Shown here in pieces: positions 47,846 through 56,849 of a stretch of 64,000 nt of DNA. Origin of the DNA: Saccharofermentans sp. (GTDB taxonomy: Bacteria; Bacillota; Clostridia; Saccharofermentanales; Saccharofermentanaceae); NCBI GenBank assembly GCA_024692235.1, contig JAILMW010000033.1, positions 310,001 through 374,000 of the forward strand, read 5' to 3'. The translations under genes were made by a program, and so were the position numbers. The notes beneath the pieces were generated by a model. It saw nothing but the letters and a program-made list of their open reading frames with translations. It was not told the DNA's origin and did not search any database. Each line of letters opens with the position of its first letter. The first letter of the stretch is position 1.

Positions 47846-49108
47846 ATGGAAAATGAAGATATCAATGTAATAGAAGAAGCATATATAGCTCTTCCCAAGG
47901 GATTTAAGGCAAACGGTGTAGCGGCAGGGCTTAAGTCAAATGCCGCAAACATTAATCCTGATGCAGATAAGTCGCTTGTATTGGATGTTTGTCTTGTTGA
48001 GTCAGATGTTCCTGCCAATGTAGCAGGTGTCTATACATCCAATCTCGTAAAGGGACATTCCCTTACAAGGAGTATCAAGAAGATCGATATGGGCGGTAAG
48101 ATGCGCGCTATGATCGTTAACAGTAAGAATGCCAATGCAGCAGTGGGCAAGGTAGGTGAAGAGGATGCAGAAGAAGTAGCTAAGGCTGTTGCTTCTAAGC
48201 TCGGCTGTACTTCCGATGAGATCCTTACCGCATCTACGGGTGTTATCGGAACAAGACTTCCCTATGAGAAGATCGTAGCTAAGGTTCCTGATCTTGTCGA
48301 CGGACTTACAGCTGAAGCAAAGACTTCTCACTATGCTGAATATGCGATGATGACTACTGATACTGTACCTAAGGAAGTTGCTGCCAAGATCACATTAAAG
48401 AACGGTCAGGAAGTAACTATCGCAGGTATGGCTAAGGGATCCGGAATGATCCATCCTAACCTTGCTACCATGATCGGTATCTTCACAACAGATGCCGATA
48501 TCGACAGAGATATTCTTCAGGAGAGCCTTAAGAAGGCTGTCGCACATACATTTAACCGTGTAAGCGTAGACGGAGATACATCCGTATGCGATATGGTAGT
48601 AGTTCTTGCAAACGGTGCTTCCGGAGCTAAGATCGAGAAGGGAAGCGAGGACCTTCAGATCTTTGACGAAGCTCTCGAGAGCCTCTCTTACGATATTGCA
48701 CGTATGCTCGCTGCAGACGGTGAGGGTGCTACAAAGTTTGTTGAGATCGAAGTCAACGGTGCAAAGGATGCAGATGACGCTAAGCTCATCGTTACTGCTG
48801 TAGCAAGATCTCCTCTTTGTAAGACTGCTTTCTTCGGTATGGATGCCAACTGCGGACGTATCCTTACTGCCGTAGGTTATTCGGGAGCTTCTTTTGATCC
48901 CGAGAAGGTAGATATCTCTCTTTCGGGTCTTGAAGTATATAAGGACGGTGTTGCTCTTCCTTTCGACGAGGATGAGGCTTTGGAACTTCTTAAGAAGGAT
49001 GAGATCTATGTGAGTATCACGCTTCACGAAGGTGATGCTTACGACAGGATGTTCACATGCGATTTCTCTTATGACTACGTTAAGATAAACGGCAGTTACA
49101 GAACTTGA
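47846..49108 (+). CDS. argJ: Bifunctional ornithine acetyltransferase / N-acetylglutamate synthase
   Basis: A 420-residue enzyme if started at ATG 47846; GTG 47834 is in frame but equally lacks a clear ribosome binding site. ArgJ moves the acetyl group from N-acetylornithine to glutamate in the cyclic arginine pathway. The self-cleavage site and catalytic Thr lie in HPNLATMIGIF (ATM, cleavage before Thr), preceded by GMAKGSGMI; other marks are GVYTSNLVKG, VNSKNANAAVG and GMDANCGRILTAVGYSG. No other arginine biosynthesis gene is adjacent. It is flanked by its own promoter and a likely terminator. Confidence 0.95.
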   Translation: MENEDINVIEEAYIALPKGFKANGVAAGLKSNAANINPDADKSLVLDVCLVESDVPANVAGVYTSNLVKGHSLTRSIKKIDMGGKMRAMIVNSKNANAAVGKVGEEDAEEVAKAVASKLGCTSDEILTASTGVIGTRLPYEKIVAKVPDLVDGLTAEAKTSHYAEYAMMTTDTVPKEVAAKITLKNGQEVTIAGMAKGSGMIHPNLATMIGIFTTDADIDRDILQESLKKAVAHTFNRVSVDGDTSVCDMVVVLANGASGAKIEKGSEDLQIFDEALESLSYDIARMLAADGEGATKFVEIEVNGAKDADDAKLIVTAVARSPLCKTAFFGMDANCGRILTAVGYSGASFDPEKVDISLSGLEVYKDGVALPFDEDEALELLKKDEIYVSITLHEGDAYDRMFTCDFSYDYVKINGSYRT

Positions 49109-49121
49109 TCTTTTAACCGAG

Positions 49122-49160
49122 GCTGCGGTCTTTTTTTGCCTGCAGCCTTGATTTTTGTGC
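49122..49160 (+). terminator. Probable terminator after argJ
   Basis: AGGCTGC and GCAGCCT can pair across a T-rich loop and are followed by TTGATTTTT; alternatively a short ACCG/CGGT stem leads into seven T residues. Either would end the argJ transcript. Confidence 0.6.
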
Positions 49161-49202
49161 ACGTTGCGAACAAATCTTCGTTTTTGATTTGCCACAACGT
49201 AT

Positions 49203-49211
49203 TGTTATAAT
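49203..49211 (+). promoter_or_regulatory. Extended -10 promoter of the topoisomerase operon
   Basis: TGT-TATAAT at 49203-49211 matches TGnTATAAT; a weak TTTTGA -35 lies 17 nt upstream. Also nearby is a widely spaced ACGTTG/CAACGT inverted repeat. Confidence 0.55.
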
Positions 49212-49244
49212 ACTATGATGTAGAAGCAAATATGGGGGTTAGTC

Positions 49245-51242
49245 ATGGCAAGAAAGTCAGATTACGGCAACGACAGTATATCCATGCTCAAGGGCGCGGA
49301 CAGAGTTAGAAAGAGGCCTGCGGTCATCTTCGGCTCCGACGACCTTGAAGGTTGTATCCATTCCTTTTTTGAGATCTTATCCAACTCCATAGACGAGGCG
49401 AGAGAGGGTCACGGAAAGCAGATAATAGTTACCAGGTTCAAGGATGGTTCCTTGCAGGTAGAGGACTTCGGAAGAGGTATCCCTCTTGACTATAATCCCA
49501 AAGAGGAGAGATATAACTGGGAGCTCGTTTACTGTGAGCTCTATGCCGGTGCCAAGTACGACAATAATTCCCTTGGTGACTACGAGTATTCACTTGGTCT
49601 TAACGGCCTTGGTGCCTGCGCTACGCAGTATTCTTCCGAGTTCTTCGAAGTTACCGTAATGCGTGATAAGACTAAGTATTCGCTTTCTTTCCGCAAGGGT
49701 GAGCCTGTAGGCGAGCTTATAAAGGAGCCTTACAGATTCAACAGGACCGGTACTATCCAGAGATGGAAGCCCGACCCTGAGGTATTTACCGACACGGTGA
49801 TTCCTTTCGAAAGGCTTCAGGATATCGTTAAGAAGCAGTCTGTAGTAAACGGCGGTATCGAATTCATCTTAAAGGATGAGATCACGGGTTCCGAGGAGTC
49901 TTTCCTTTGCCCTGACGGTATCAAGGGTTACTGCGATGAATTAAATGACATGAAAGGCTTTACGGAGACCTACTTCTTCGACGGTGAGGAGAAGGGTAGA
50001 GATGCAGACGACCGTCCTATCTATAAGGTAAAGGCAGAGGTCGCATTCTGTTTTAATAACTCCGTTAATGAGCTTCAGTATTTCCATAACTCCAGCTTCC
50101 TCGAGCACGGCGGTTCTCCCGATAAGGCCGTTAAGAGTGCCTTTGTAAGTGAGATAGACAAGCAGATAAAGGCAAGGGACAAGTATAAGTCCAATGAGTC
50201 CAAGATCAAGTTCGAGGATGTTCAGGATTCTCTTATCCTTATCTCAAGTACTTTCTCTACTCAGACTTCTTATGAGAACCAGACAAAGAAAGCCATCAAC
50301 AATAAGTTCATCCAGGAGTTCATGACTGATCTTATAAGGAAGCACCTGGAGATCTGGTTTATCGAGAATAAGGCTCTCGGAGACAAGGTTGTTGAGCAGA
50401 TCCTCGTAAATAAGCGTTCAAGAGAGAATGCCGAGAAGACAAGGATCAATATAAAGAAGCAGCTCTCCGGCAAGATCGATATCAATAACCGTATCAAGAA
50501 GTTCGTTGACTGCAGATCCAAGGATACAGACAAGCGTGAGCTTTATATAGTAGAGGGTGATTCCGCTTTGGGCTCCGTTAAGCTCGGAAGAGATGCGGAA
50601 TTCCAGGGTGTTATGCCCGTAAGAGGAAAGATCTTAAACTGCCTTAAGGCTGACTACGCTACTATCTTTAAAAGTGAGATCATAACGGATCTTGTTAAGG
50701 TATTGGGTTGCGGCGTCGAGATAAGCAATAAGCACAGTAAGGATATGAGTGCCTTTAACCTCGATATGCTTCGCTGGAACAAGGTAATAATCTGTACCGA
50801 TGCCGATGTCGACGGATTCCAGATAAGAACTCTTATCCTCGCGATGATCTATCGCCTTATGCCTACTCTTATCGAGAAAGGATATGTATATATCGCAGAG
50901 TCTCCCTTGTTCGAGATTACTCTTCATAAGAAGGGTAAGAACGCAGGAGAAGAGACATATTTTGCTTTCAACGAGAAGGAGAAGGCAGAGATCCTGGAGA
51001 AGCTCGGTGATAACGCGAATATCACTCTTCAAAGATCCAAGGGTCTCGGTGAGAATGAGCCCGAGATGATGTGGCAGACCACTATGAATCCCAAGACGAG
51101 ACGTCTTATCAAGGTTACTCCCGAAGACGCAAAGAAGACAGCAGATGTATTCGATCTTCTCCTTGGCGATAACCTTCAGGGTAGAAAGCAGCACATCGAA
51201 GAGGACGGACATCTGTACCTCGATATGCTCGACGTAGGATAA
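49245..51242 (+). CDS. parE: Type IIA topoisomerase subunit B (topoisomerase IV ParE-type)
   Basis: A 665-residue ATPase subunit. The GHKL ATPase domain has EILSNSIDEAREGHG, VEDFGRGIPL and SLGLNGLGACATQ; the transducer domain contains the QTSYENQTKKA lysine loop; the TOPRIM domain has YIVEGDSALGSVK, VMPVRGKILN and CTDADVDGFQIRTL. Family members relax supercoils and decatenate chromosomes. The ATPase region has unusual spellings (LVYCELYAGAKYDN) compared with typical GyrB/ParE, so this belongs to a divergent clostridial paralogue set; gyrase proper is expected elsewhere. The A subunit gene starts 25 nt downstream. Confidence 0.9.
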   Translation: MARKSDYGNDSISMLKGADRVRKRPAVIFGSDDLEGCIHSFFEILSNSIDEAREGHGKQIIVTRFKDGSLQVEDFGRGIPLDYNPKEERYNWELVYCELYAGAKYDNNSLGDYEYSLGLNGLGACATQYSSEFFEVTVMRDKTKYSLSFRKGEPVGELIKEPYRFNRTGTIQRWKPDPEVFTDTVIPFERLQDIVKKQSVVNGGIEFILKDEITGSEESFLCPDGIKGYCDELNDMKGFTETYFFDGEEKGRDADDRPIYKVKAEVAFCFNNSVNELQYFHNSSFLEHGGSPDKAVKSAFVSEIDKQIKARDKYKSNESKIKFEDVQDSLILISSTFSTQTSYENQTKKAINNKFIQEFMTDLIRKHLEIWFIENKALGDKVVEQILVNKRSRENAEKTRINIKKQLSGKIDINNRIKKFVDCRSKDTDKRELYIVEGDSALGSVKLGRDAEFQGVMPVRGKILNCLKADYATIFKSEIITDLVKVLGCGVEISNKHSKDMSAFNLDMLRWNKVIICTDADVDGFQIRTLILAMIYRLMPTLIEKGYVYIAESPLFEITLHKKGKNAGEETYFAFNEKEKAEILEKLGDNANITLQRSKGLGENEPEMMWQTTMNPKTRRLIKVTPEDAKKTADVFDLLLGDNLQGRKQHIEEDGHLYLDMLDVG

Positions 51243-51267
51243 AGATAAAGAAGAGAGTTATAAGGAA

Positions 51268-53523
51268 ATGCCTAAGAAGAAAGATAAAGAAGTAAACAGT
51301 AATTCGCTCAAGGCAAGGCTTACGGACAATAACCTGCCTGACAGACTTCCCGAGGATCAGCCTATCACGGAGATGCTCGAGATCAACTACATGCCTTATG
51401 CGATGAGCGTCATCGTATCCCGTGCGATTCCCGAGATCGACGGCTTCAAGCCTTCGCACAGAAAACTCCTCTATACAATGTATAAGATGGGTCTTCTGAG
51501 CGGTAACAGGACAAAGTCCGCGAATGTAGTAGGTCAGACCATGAAGCTCAATCCTCACGGCGACCAGGCTATCTACGAGACCATGGTAAGACTTACCAGA
51601 GGTAACGGAGCGCTCCTTCACCCTTATGTTGATTCAAAGGGTAACTTCGGTAAGCAGTATTCCAGGGATATGCAGTATGCTGCTTCCCGATATACGGAAG
51701 TAAGGCTCGAGAAGATATGTGAGGAACTCTTTAAGGGTATAGACAAAGATGCCGTCGATATGGTGGATAACTATGACGGTACTTTAAAGGAGCCCGTTCT
51801 TCTTCCTGCGACATTCCCGTCGGTACTCGTAAATAACAATCAGGGTATCGCCGTAGGTATGGCGTCTAATATCTCTTCCTTTAATCTTAAGGAAGTATGT
51901 GACGCGACTATTGCTTACTTAAAGGATCCCGACTTCGATATCCTTGAAGTCATGCCTGCTCCTGATTTCTCAGGCGGCGGACAGATCCTTTACGATCGTG
52001 CTCAGATGCAGAATATCTACGATACCGGTAAAGGTTCCGTAGTCGTACGAAGCAAATACACCATCGATAAGAAGAATAATCTCATTGAGATCACCGAGAT
52101 CCCTTATTCAACGAGTTCAGATGCGATCATCGATAATATCGCGGATCTCGTTAAGCAGGGGAAGGCTAAGGAGATCAATGATATAAGAGATGAGACCGAC
52201 CTTGACGGCTTGAAGATCACTATCGATTGTAAAAGAGGTACGGATCACGAAGCTCTTATGACTAAGCTCTTCCGCTTCACCAAGCTTCAGGATTCATTCT
52301 CCTGTAACTTCAATATCCTTATAAACGGTAATCCCAAGGTATTGGGCGTTAAGGAGATAATCGGCGAGTGGCTTAAGTGGAGACGAGAGTGTCTTGCAAG
52401 AGAATACAGATACGATCTCGGCAAGAAGAAGGACAGGCTCCATCTCCTGGAAGGTCTCGAGAAGATCCTTCTTGATATCGATAAGGCTATAAGCATCATC
52501 CGCAATACCGAACTTGAAGAGGACGTAGTTCCTAACCTTATGACGGGCTTCGGTATCGATAAGGTGCAGGCCGATTATGTAGCGGAGATCAAGCTTCGTA
52601 ATATCAATAAGCAGTACATCATCAATCGTGTTGCTGACAGAGAGAAGCTCGAGAAGGATATCGCCGATATCGAGGATATCCTCTCTAAGCCTAAGAGGAT
52701 CGATAAGATCATCGCTCAGACTTTGGAGGAAGTATCCAAGAAGTATGCGCAGCCCAGAAGATCCGAGCTTATCATGCAGGAGAGCGTACAGACATATGTT
52801 GCCGAGGAGAATATCCCCGAGTACAGAGTACATCTTATGCTCACAAGGCACGGTTATCTTAAGAAGCTTACGATGCAGAGCCTTAATCGTTCCAACGATC
52901 TGAAGATCAAGGATGACGATGAGATCTTCATGGATATCGAAGCAGAGAATAAGAGTGAGATCTTATTCTTCTCCGATAAGTGTAATGTCTATAAGGCTAA
53001 GACATATGAGTTCACTGATACAAAGCCTTCTGAGTTCGGTGCTTACCTCGGAAGTGAGCTCCAGCTCGAGGATGGCGAGAAGATCGTATTCATGCATGTT
53101 ACGACCGACTATAAGGGAAGGTTCCTTCTCGGATTCAAGAACGGAAAGGCTGCGCTTTTCCCTGTGAACGTATATGAGACTAAGCAGAACAGGAAGAAGC
53201 TTATAAATGCTTTCTCCGATAAGTCTGAAGCAGTGTCATTCATGTGGCTTTCCGATGATGAGGATCCGGATCTTGTAGCAAGGTCTGATCTTAATAAGGC
53301 AGCCGTATTCCAGGCGTCCCTTATACCTTTGAAGACAACAAGGACAACTCAGGGCGTTCAGCTCCTCGTATCTAAGCGCGGTTCTCAGTTAGTTGAGATA
53401 TCACGTCTTGCAGAGGTAGGGATAAACGATCCGGAGTACTACAGGATCAGGAGGATCCCCGCGATCGGCTATTACATCAAAGAGGATTCTTTTGAGAATA
53501 AGCAGATAGGACTTGATATCTGA
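51268..53523 (+). CDS. parC: Type IIA topoisomerase subunit A (topoisomerase IV ParC-type)
   Basis: A 751-residue DNA breakage-reunion subunit. Signatures are MPYAMSVIVSRAIPEIDGFKPSHRKLLY, the helix-turn-helix region KSANVVGQTMKLNPHGDQAIYETM and the active-site Tyr in MQYAASRYTEVRLEKI. A coiled-coil tower (about 360-480) and C-terminal beta-propeller region (about 530-745) follow. The GyrA box (QRRGGKG) is not visible, favouring topoisomerase IV. It works with the B subunit encoded just upstream. The next gene starts at the last base of its stop codon. Confidence 0.9.
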   Translation: MPKKKDKEVNSNSLKARLTDNNLPDRLPEDQPITEMLEINYMPYAMSVIVSRAIPEIDGFKPSHRKLLYTMYKMGLLSGNRTKSANVVGQTMKLNPHGDQAIYETMVRLTRGNGALLHPYVDSKGNFGKQYSRDMQYAASRYTEVRLEKICEELFKGIDKDAVDMVDNYDGTLKEPVLLPATFPSVLVNNNQGIAVGMASNISSFNLKEVCDATIAYLKDPDFDILEVMPAPDFSGGGQILYDRAQMQNIYDTGKGSVVVRSKYTIDKKNNLIEITEIPYSTSSDAIIDNIADLVKQGKAKEINDIRDETDLDGLKITIDCKRGTDHEALMTKLFRFTKLQDSFSCNFNILINGNPKVLGVKEIIGEWLKWRRECLAREYRYDLGKKKDRLHLLEGLEKILLDIDKAISIIRNTELEEDVVPNLMTGFGIDKVQADYVAEIKLRNINKQYIINRVADREKLEKDIADIEDILSKPKRIDKIIAQTLEEVSKKYAQPRRSELIMQESVQTYVAEENIPEYRVHLMLTRHGYLKKLTMQSLNRSNDLKIKDDDEIFMDIEAENKSEILFFSDKCNVYKAKTYEFTDTKPSEFGAYLGSELQLEDGEKIVFMHVTTDYKGRFLLGFKNGKAALFPVNVYETKQNRKKLINAFSDKSEAVSFMWLSDDEDPDLVARSDLNKAAVFQASLIPLKTTRTTQGVQLLVSKRGSQLVEISRLAEVGINDPEYYRIRRIPAIGYYIKEDSFENKQIGLDI

Positions 53524-55412
53524 TGAGAAGAGCGTCGGGGCAGATCTACGACAGTTATGACAGTAACCGCAGATCCGGGATAGGATATACGGTATGTGCC
53601 ATACTGTGCCTCGTCATGGTATTTGTCATCGGAGGAACGACTCTCTGGGTCAAGAAGGTAAACAGAAGAGAGGAATCGGTCCTTCCTCTCTTTATACAGG
53701 CTCTTGATACAGGAGATTATTCTGAGGCTCTAAGTATCTACAGATCGGTTCACGATAAGGTAGTTGCCGCAGATCCCGGTAAGACGCAGGAACTTCAATC
53801 TGAGATAGAAGTCATGGCCCAGATGGAAAATGAGGTCGATTCCAGGCTCCAGACAATTGAAGAAGCCATGCGTTACGAACGCTATGAACCTTCATCCAGC
53901 GATATCGAATTCATGACCGAGATGGAGGAGCTTACATCCTCCAGGATATCTCAGTGGCTTCATGACCTATGCGAGGAATTTCTCCTGGGAACTGTTGAGA
54001 AGCCCGATGTTATATTCATATTCGATCAGATGTCTCAGATAGGAAATATCTCAGCATCTGCTGCGCCGCTTCTTCAGGAGATCGAGACTATAGAGATGGC
54101 CAGAGGTGACGTACAGGCTGCCGAGGGCGCTTATGAAGCACAGGATTATGTTCGTGCTGTACAGACATATATCATGGTCACGGAGAATGAGAACTATGCG
54201 GGGTTCGTTCATGACTTTTCCGAGAGAAGGATAGTCGAGATCAAGGAGATCATGTATGAGCCCATGCTTCAGGAAGGTGAGCATATGCTCGAGAGATTCC
54301 GCTACTATTCTGCTGAGACTTTGTTCTCCGATATGGCTACGATATTCCCTGATGACCAGAGGATAAATAATGATCTGCTGGAAGCTACAATGAATACTAC
54401 TGCTACCGAACAATACAGCGGTACGGTTGAAGTACTTTGTGTAAGGACGCTTATAGCAGATACCGCTTCTCCCGGATCTGATACTGATCTTATGATCACT
54501 ACGGATGAGTTCAGGAGAATGCTTGAGCAGCTCTATGCTAATGACTATGTTCTTGTTGACGCAGAGACTATGGCTGATCTTTCTGAGGAATCTTTTATCA
54601 CTGAGGTGGATCTTACGGTCCCGGAAGGCAAAAGACCTGTCATCATTGTATTGGATACATTCGACTATAGCGCATATAACTATATCTACGGATGCTGCGA
54701 CAGACTGGTAATAAACGATCAGGGACAGGTCTGCGGAGAGTATATGGACAGCAGTGGTCAGACGATCGTGTCAAGAGAAGCTGAAGCTATCGGCATCCTT
54801 GATGCCTTTATTGAAGAACATCCCGATTTCTCTTTTGACGGAGCTAAGGGAGTTATATCCATCTGCGGTTATGAAGCTTGCCTGGGTTATGTCGTAAGCG
54901 AAGATGAGATCGATGACAGGAATAATGCGCTTGCGGCCGCCGGAAGGCCCAGTGTTCAGTTCAGTGACAGTGATATAGAGTCCAACAGGGCAGCTGTAAC
55001 AGAGATAGTCAACGTGCTTCTTGATACAGGCTGGAAATTCGCATCTTCTACATATGGTCAGATCAATGCATATGAGTCGGATATGGAGACGATAGTCGCG
55101 GATACCGAGAAGTGGCTCGATCAGATCGGTACGCTGACAGGTCCTGTCCACATGATCGTATATCCCGGCGGTAATTATATTTACGGTACTGATGAAAGGG
55201 CTGAATATCTTAAGTCTAACGGATTCAGGATCTTCTTCGGTATGGGAAGCAATCCTTACTATATCTACGGAAGTAATTACCTGTACTACGACAGGACCAT
55301 GATAAGTGATTCAACTCTTCGCAATTCTGACCTCACCAGGCTGTTCGATGCAGGTGCCGTCCTGGATCCGGATACTGTGAATACGGCGACGGAGGAACAG
55401 GAGCCTGTCTAA
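53523..55412 (+). CDS. Membrane-anchored protein with degenerate NodB-like deacetylase fold
   Basis: A 629-residue protein. One membrane segment (about 22-44) leads to a helical region with TPR-like pairs (about 50-290) and a C-terminal domain (about 300-620) that follows polysaccharide deacetylase architecture: MITTDEFRRMLEQLYANDYVLV, PVIIVLDTFDYSAYNY, VISICGYEACLG, WKFASSTYGQINAYES and HMIVYPGGNYIYG. The catalytic DD pair and the HxxxH metal site are missing (VLDTFDY; SSTYGQI), so it is probably a non-catalytic carbohydrate-binding protein. It overlaps the topoisomerase A gene by one base. Confidence 0.6.
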   Translation: MRRASGQIYDSYDSNRRSGIGYTVCAILCLVMVFVIGGTTLWVKKVNRREESVLPLFIQALDTGDYSEALSIYRSVHDKVVAADPGKTQELQSEIEVMAQMENEVDSRLQTIEEAMRYERYEPSSSDIEFMTEMEELTSSRISQWLHDLCEEFLLGTVEKPDVIFIFDQMSQIGNISASAAPLLQEIETIEMARGDVQAAEGAYEAQDYVRAVQTYIMVTENENYAGFVHDFSERRIVEIKEIMYEPMLQEGEHMLERFRYYSAETLFSDMATIFPDDQRINNDLLEATMNTTATEQYSGTVEVLCVRTLIADTASPGSDTDLMITTDEFRRMLEQLYANDYVLVDAETMADLSEESFITEVDLTVPEGKRPVIIVLDTFDYSAYNYIYGCCDRLVINDQGQVCGEYMDSSGQTIVSREAEAIGILDAFIEEHPDFSFDGAKGVISICGYEACLGYVVSEDEIDDRNNALAAAGRPSVQFSDSDIESNRAAVTEIVNVLLDTGWKFASSTYGQINAYESDMETIVADTEKWLDQIGTLTGPVHMIVYPGGNYIYGTDERAEYLKSNGFRIFFGMGSNPYYIYGSNYLYYDRTMISDSTLRNSDLTRLFDAGAVLDPDTVNTATEEQEPV

Positions 55413-55511
55413 TGTTAAAAATATATTTCACTTTGGTGTAACTATGGATTGAAAAATCAAAAAACAATATAATGTAAAACGTAATGTAATATTTTATTTT
55501 GGAGGAAGAGT

Positions 55512-55955
55512 ATGGCTAACAAGGTAGACAGATTATCACAGTACATAGACAGCGAGCCGATACTCTGGCATGACAGGAAGCGCTATCTCGGACTTCCTAT
55601 CTCATTTACGAGATACAGTTTTGATCAGAATAAGTTCTATATCAAGACGGGATTTTTCAACAACGTAAATAACGAGCTGCTCTTGTACAGGGTACTCGAT
55701 ATTCAGCATAAGAGGTCTTTGTTCCAGAAGATCTTCGGTGTCGGCAGTATCGTTCTTGTAACCGCCGATAAGACTACTCCCAACCTTGAGGTCAAGAATA
55801 TCAAGGATTCCGAGAGAGTTGCTAAGGCACTTTCCAATATCGTCGAGAAAGAACGTGATGAGAAGCGTGTCCTCGGCAAGGAGATGTTTGGTGCCTCCGG
55901 AGCATTTGACGTTGATATGGATGGAATAGATCACGGATTAGATCACGGCATCTGA
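55512..55955 (+). CDS. Bacterial PH-domain protein
   Basis: A 147-residue protein whose residues 14-112 match the bPH_2 pattern: EPILWHDRKR, RYSFDQNKFYIKTGFFNNVNN, YRVLDIQHKRSLFQKIFGVGSI and VLVTADKTTPNLEVKNIKD. The C-terminal tail is acidic and ends with DHGLDHGI. There is no membrane segment, unlike many YdbS/YdbT relatives. GGAGGAAG precedes the start and TATAAT lies at 55468-55473. It may be co-transcribed with the sirtuin gene 21 nt downstream. Confidence 0.7.
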   Translation: MANKVDRLSQYIDSEPILWHDRKRYLGLPISFTRYSFDQNKFYIKTGFFNNVNNELLLYRVLDIQHKRSLFQKIFGVGSIVLVTADKTTPNLEVKNIKDSERVAKALSNIVEKERDEKRVLGKEMFGASGAFDVDMDGIDHGLDHGI

Positions 55956-55976
55956 TCCTTCGCGAAGGAATAATAA

Positions 55977-56849
55977 GTGGAGACAAGGTTAGACAGATAT
56001 CAAGGTGCAAGAGAGAATAAGATCAAGCAGTTAAAAGATCTTATCGAAGAGTCCGAGAGAATAGTTTTCTTGGGCGGTGCCGGCGTATCTACCGAGAGCG
56101 GTATACCTGATTTCAGGTCCGGTGACGGTATCTATAACCAGGAGAGCGGTCTTGCATATAGAGCAGTAGACGTTATATCTCATTCTTTCTTCATGGAACA
56201 TCCTGATGATTTCTATGATTTCTACAGAAGAAAGCTCCTCTATCCTGATGCTAAGCCCAATAAGGCTCATAAGGCTCTCGTAAGACTCGAGAAGAGAGGT
56301 AAGCTCTCAGCCATAATCACGCAGAATATCGATAAGCTCCATCAGGACGCGGGCTCTAAGAAGACTATCGAGCTTCACGGTTCTGTTTTCCGTAATCACT
56401 GCATGAGCTGCGGTAAGAAGTTCAGGCTCGACTATATCCTCAATACTACAGGTGTTCCTCATTGCGACAGGTGCGGCGGTATCGTTCGTCCCGATATCAC
56501 ACTATATGAGGAGAATCTTGAGCACGATAAGGTAGATGCAGCAATCAAGTCGTTGAAGAAGTGCGATCTTCTTATAATCGGAGGTACTTCTCTTACAGTT
56601 TATCCCGCTGCCACATTCTCACAGTTTATCAAACACGATAAAGTTGTTATAATCAACAAGAGTTCGACTTATCTGGATCTGTCCGCAAAGCTTACCATAC
56701 ATGACAGTATCGGTGATGTTCTTGATGAGGCTATCCCGAGAAGAAGGACTCCGGAACAGATAAAGAAAGACGAGAAGCTTATAGCTAAGAATAAGGCCAG
56801 AGAAAAGGCTGCTCTTGAGAAAGCTAAGCTTAAGGAAAAGGGTAAATGA
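55977..56849 (+). CDS. Sirtuin (NAD-dependent protein deacylase)
   Basis: A 290-residue sirtuin using GTG 55977 as start. Rossmann motifs are VFLGGAGVSTESGIPDFRS and ITQNIDKLHQDAG; the catalytic His lies in IELHGSVFRNHC, and the zinc site is made by CMSCGKKF and CDRCGG. GGTSLTVYPAATF and VIINKSST bind NAD. It would remove acyl groups from lysines while consuming NAD. The C-terminal extension of about 45 residues is strongly basic (AREKAALEKAKLKEKGK), unusual for a minimal sirtuin. It shares an ATGA overlap with the MutS-like gene. Confidence 0.93.
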   Translation: METRLDRYQGARENKIKQLKDLIEESERIVFLGGAGVSTESGIPDFRSGDGIYNQESGLAYRAVDVISHSFFMEHPDDFYDFYRRKLLYPDAKPNKAHKALVRLEKRGKLSAIITQNIDKLHQDAGSKKTIELHGSVFRNHCMSCGKKFRLDYILNTTGVPHCDRCGGIVRPDITLYEENLEHDKVDAAIKSLKKCDLLIIGGTSLTVYPAATFSQFIKHDKVVIINKSSTYLDLSAKLTIHDSIGDVLDEAIPRRRTPEQIKKDEKLIAKNKAREKAALEKAKLKEKGK

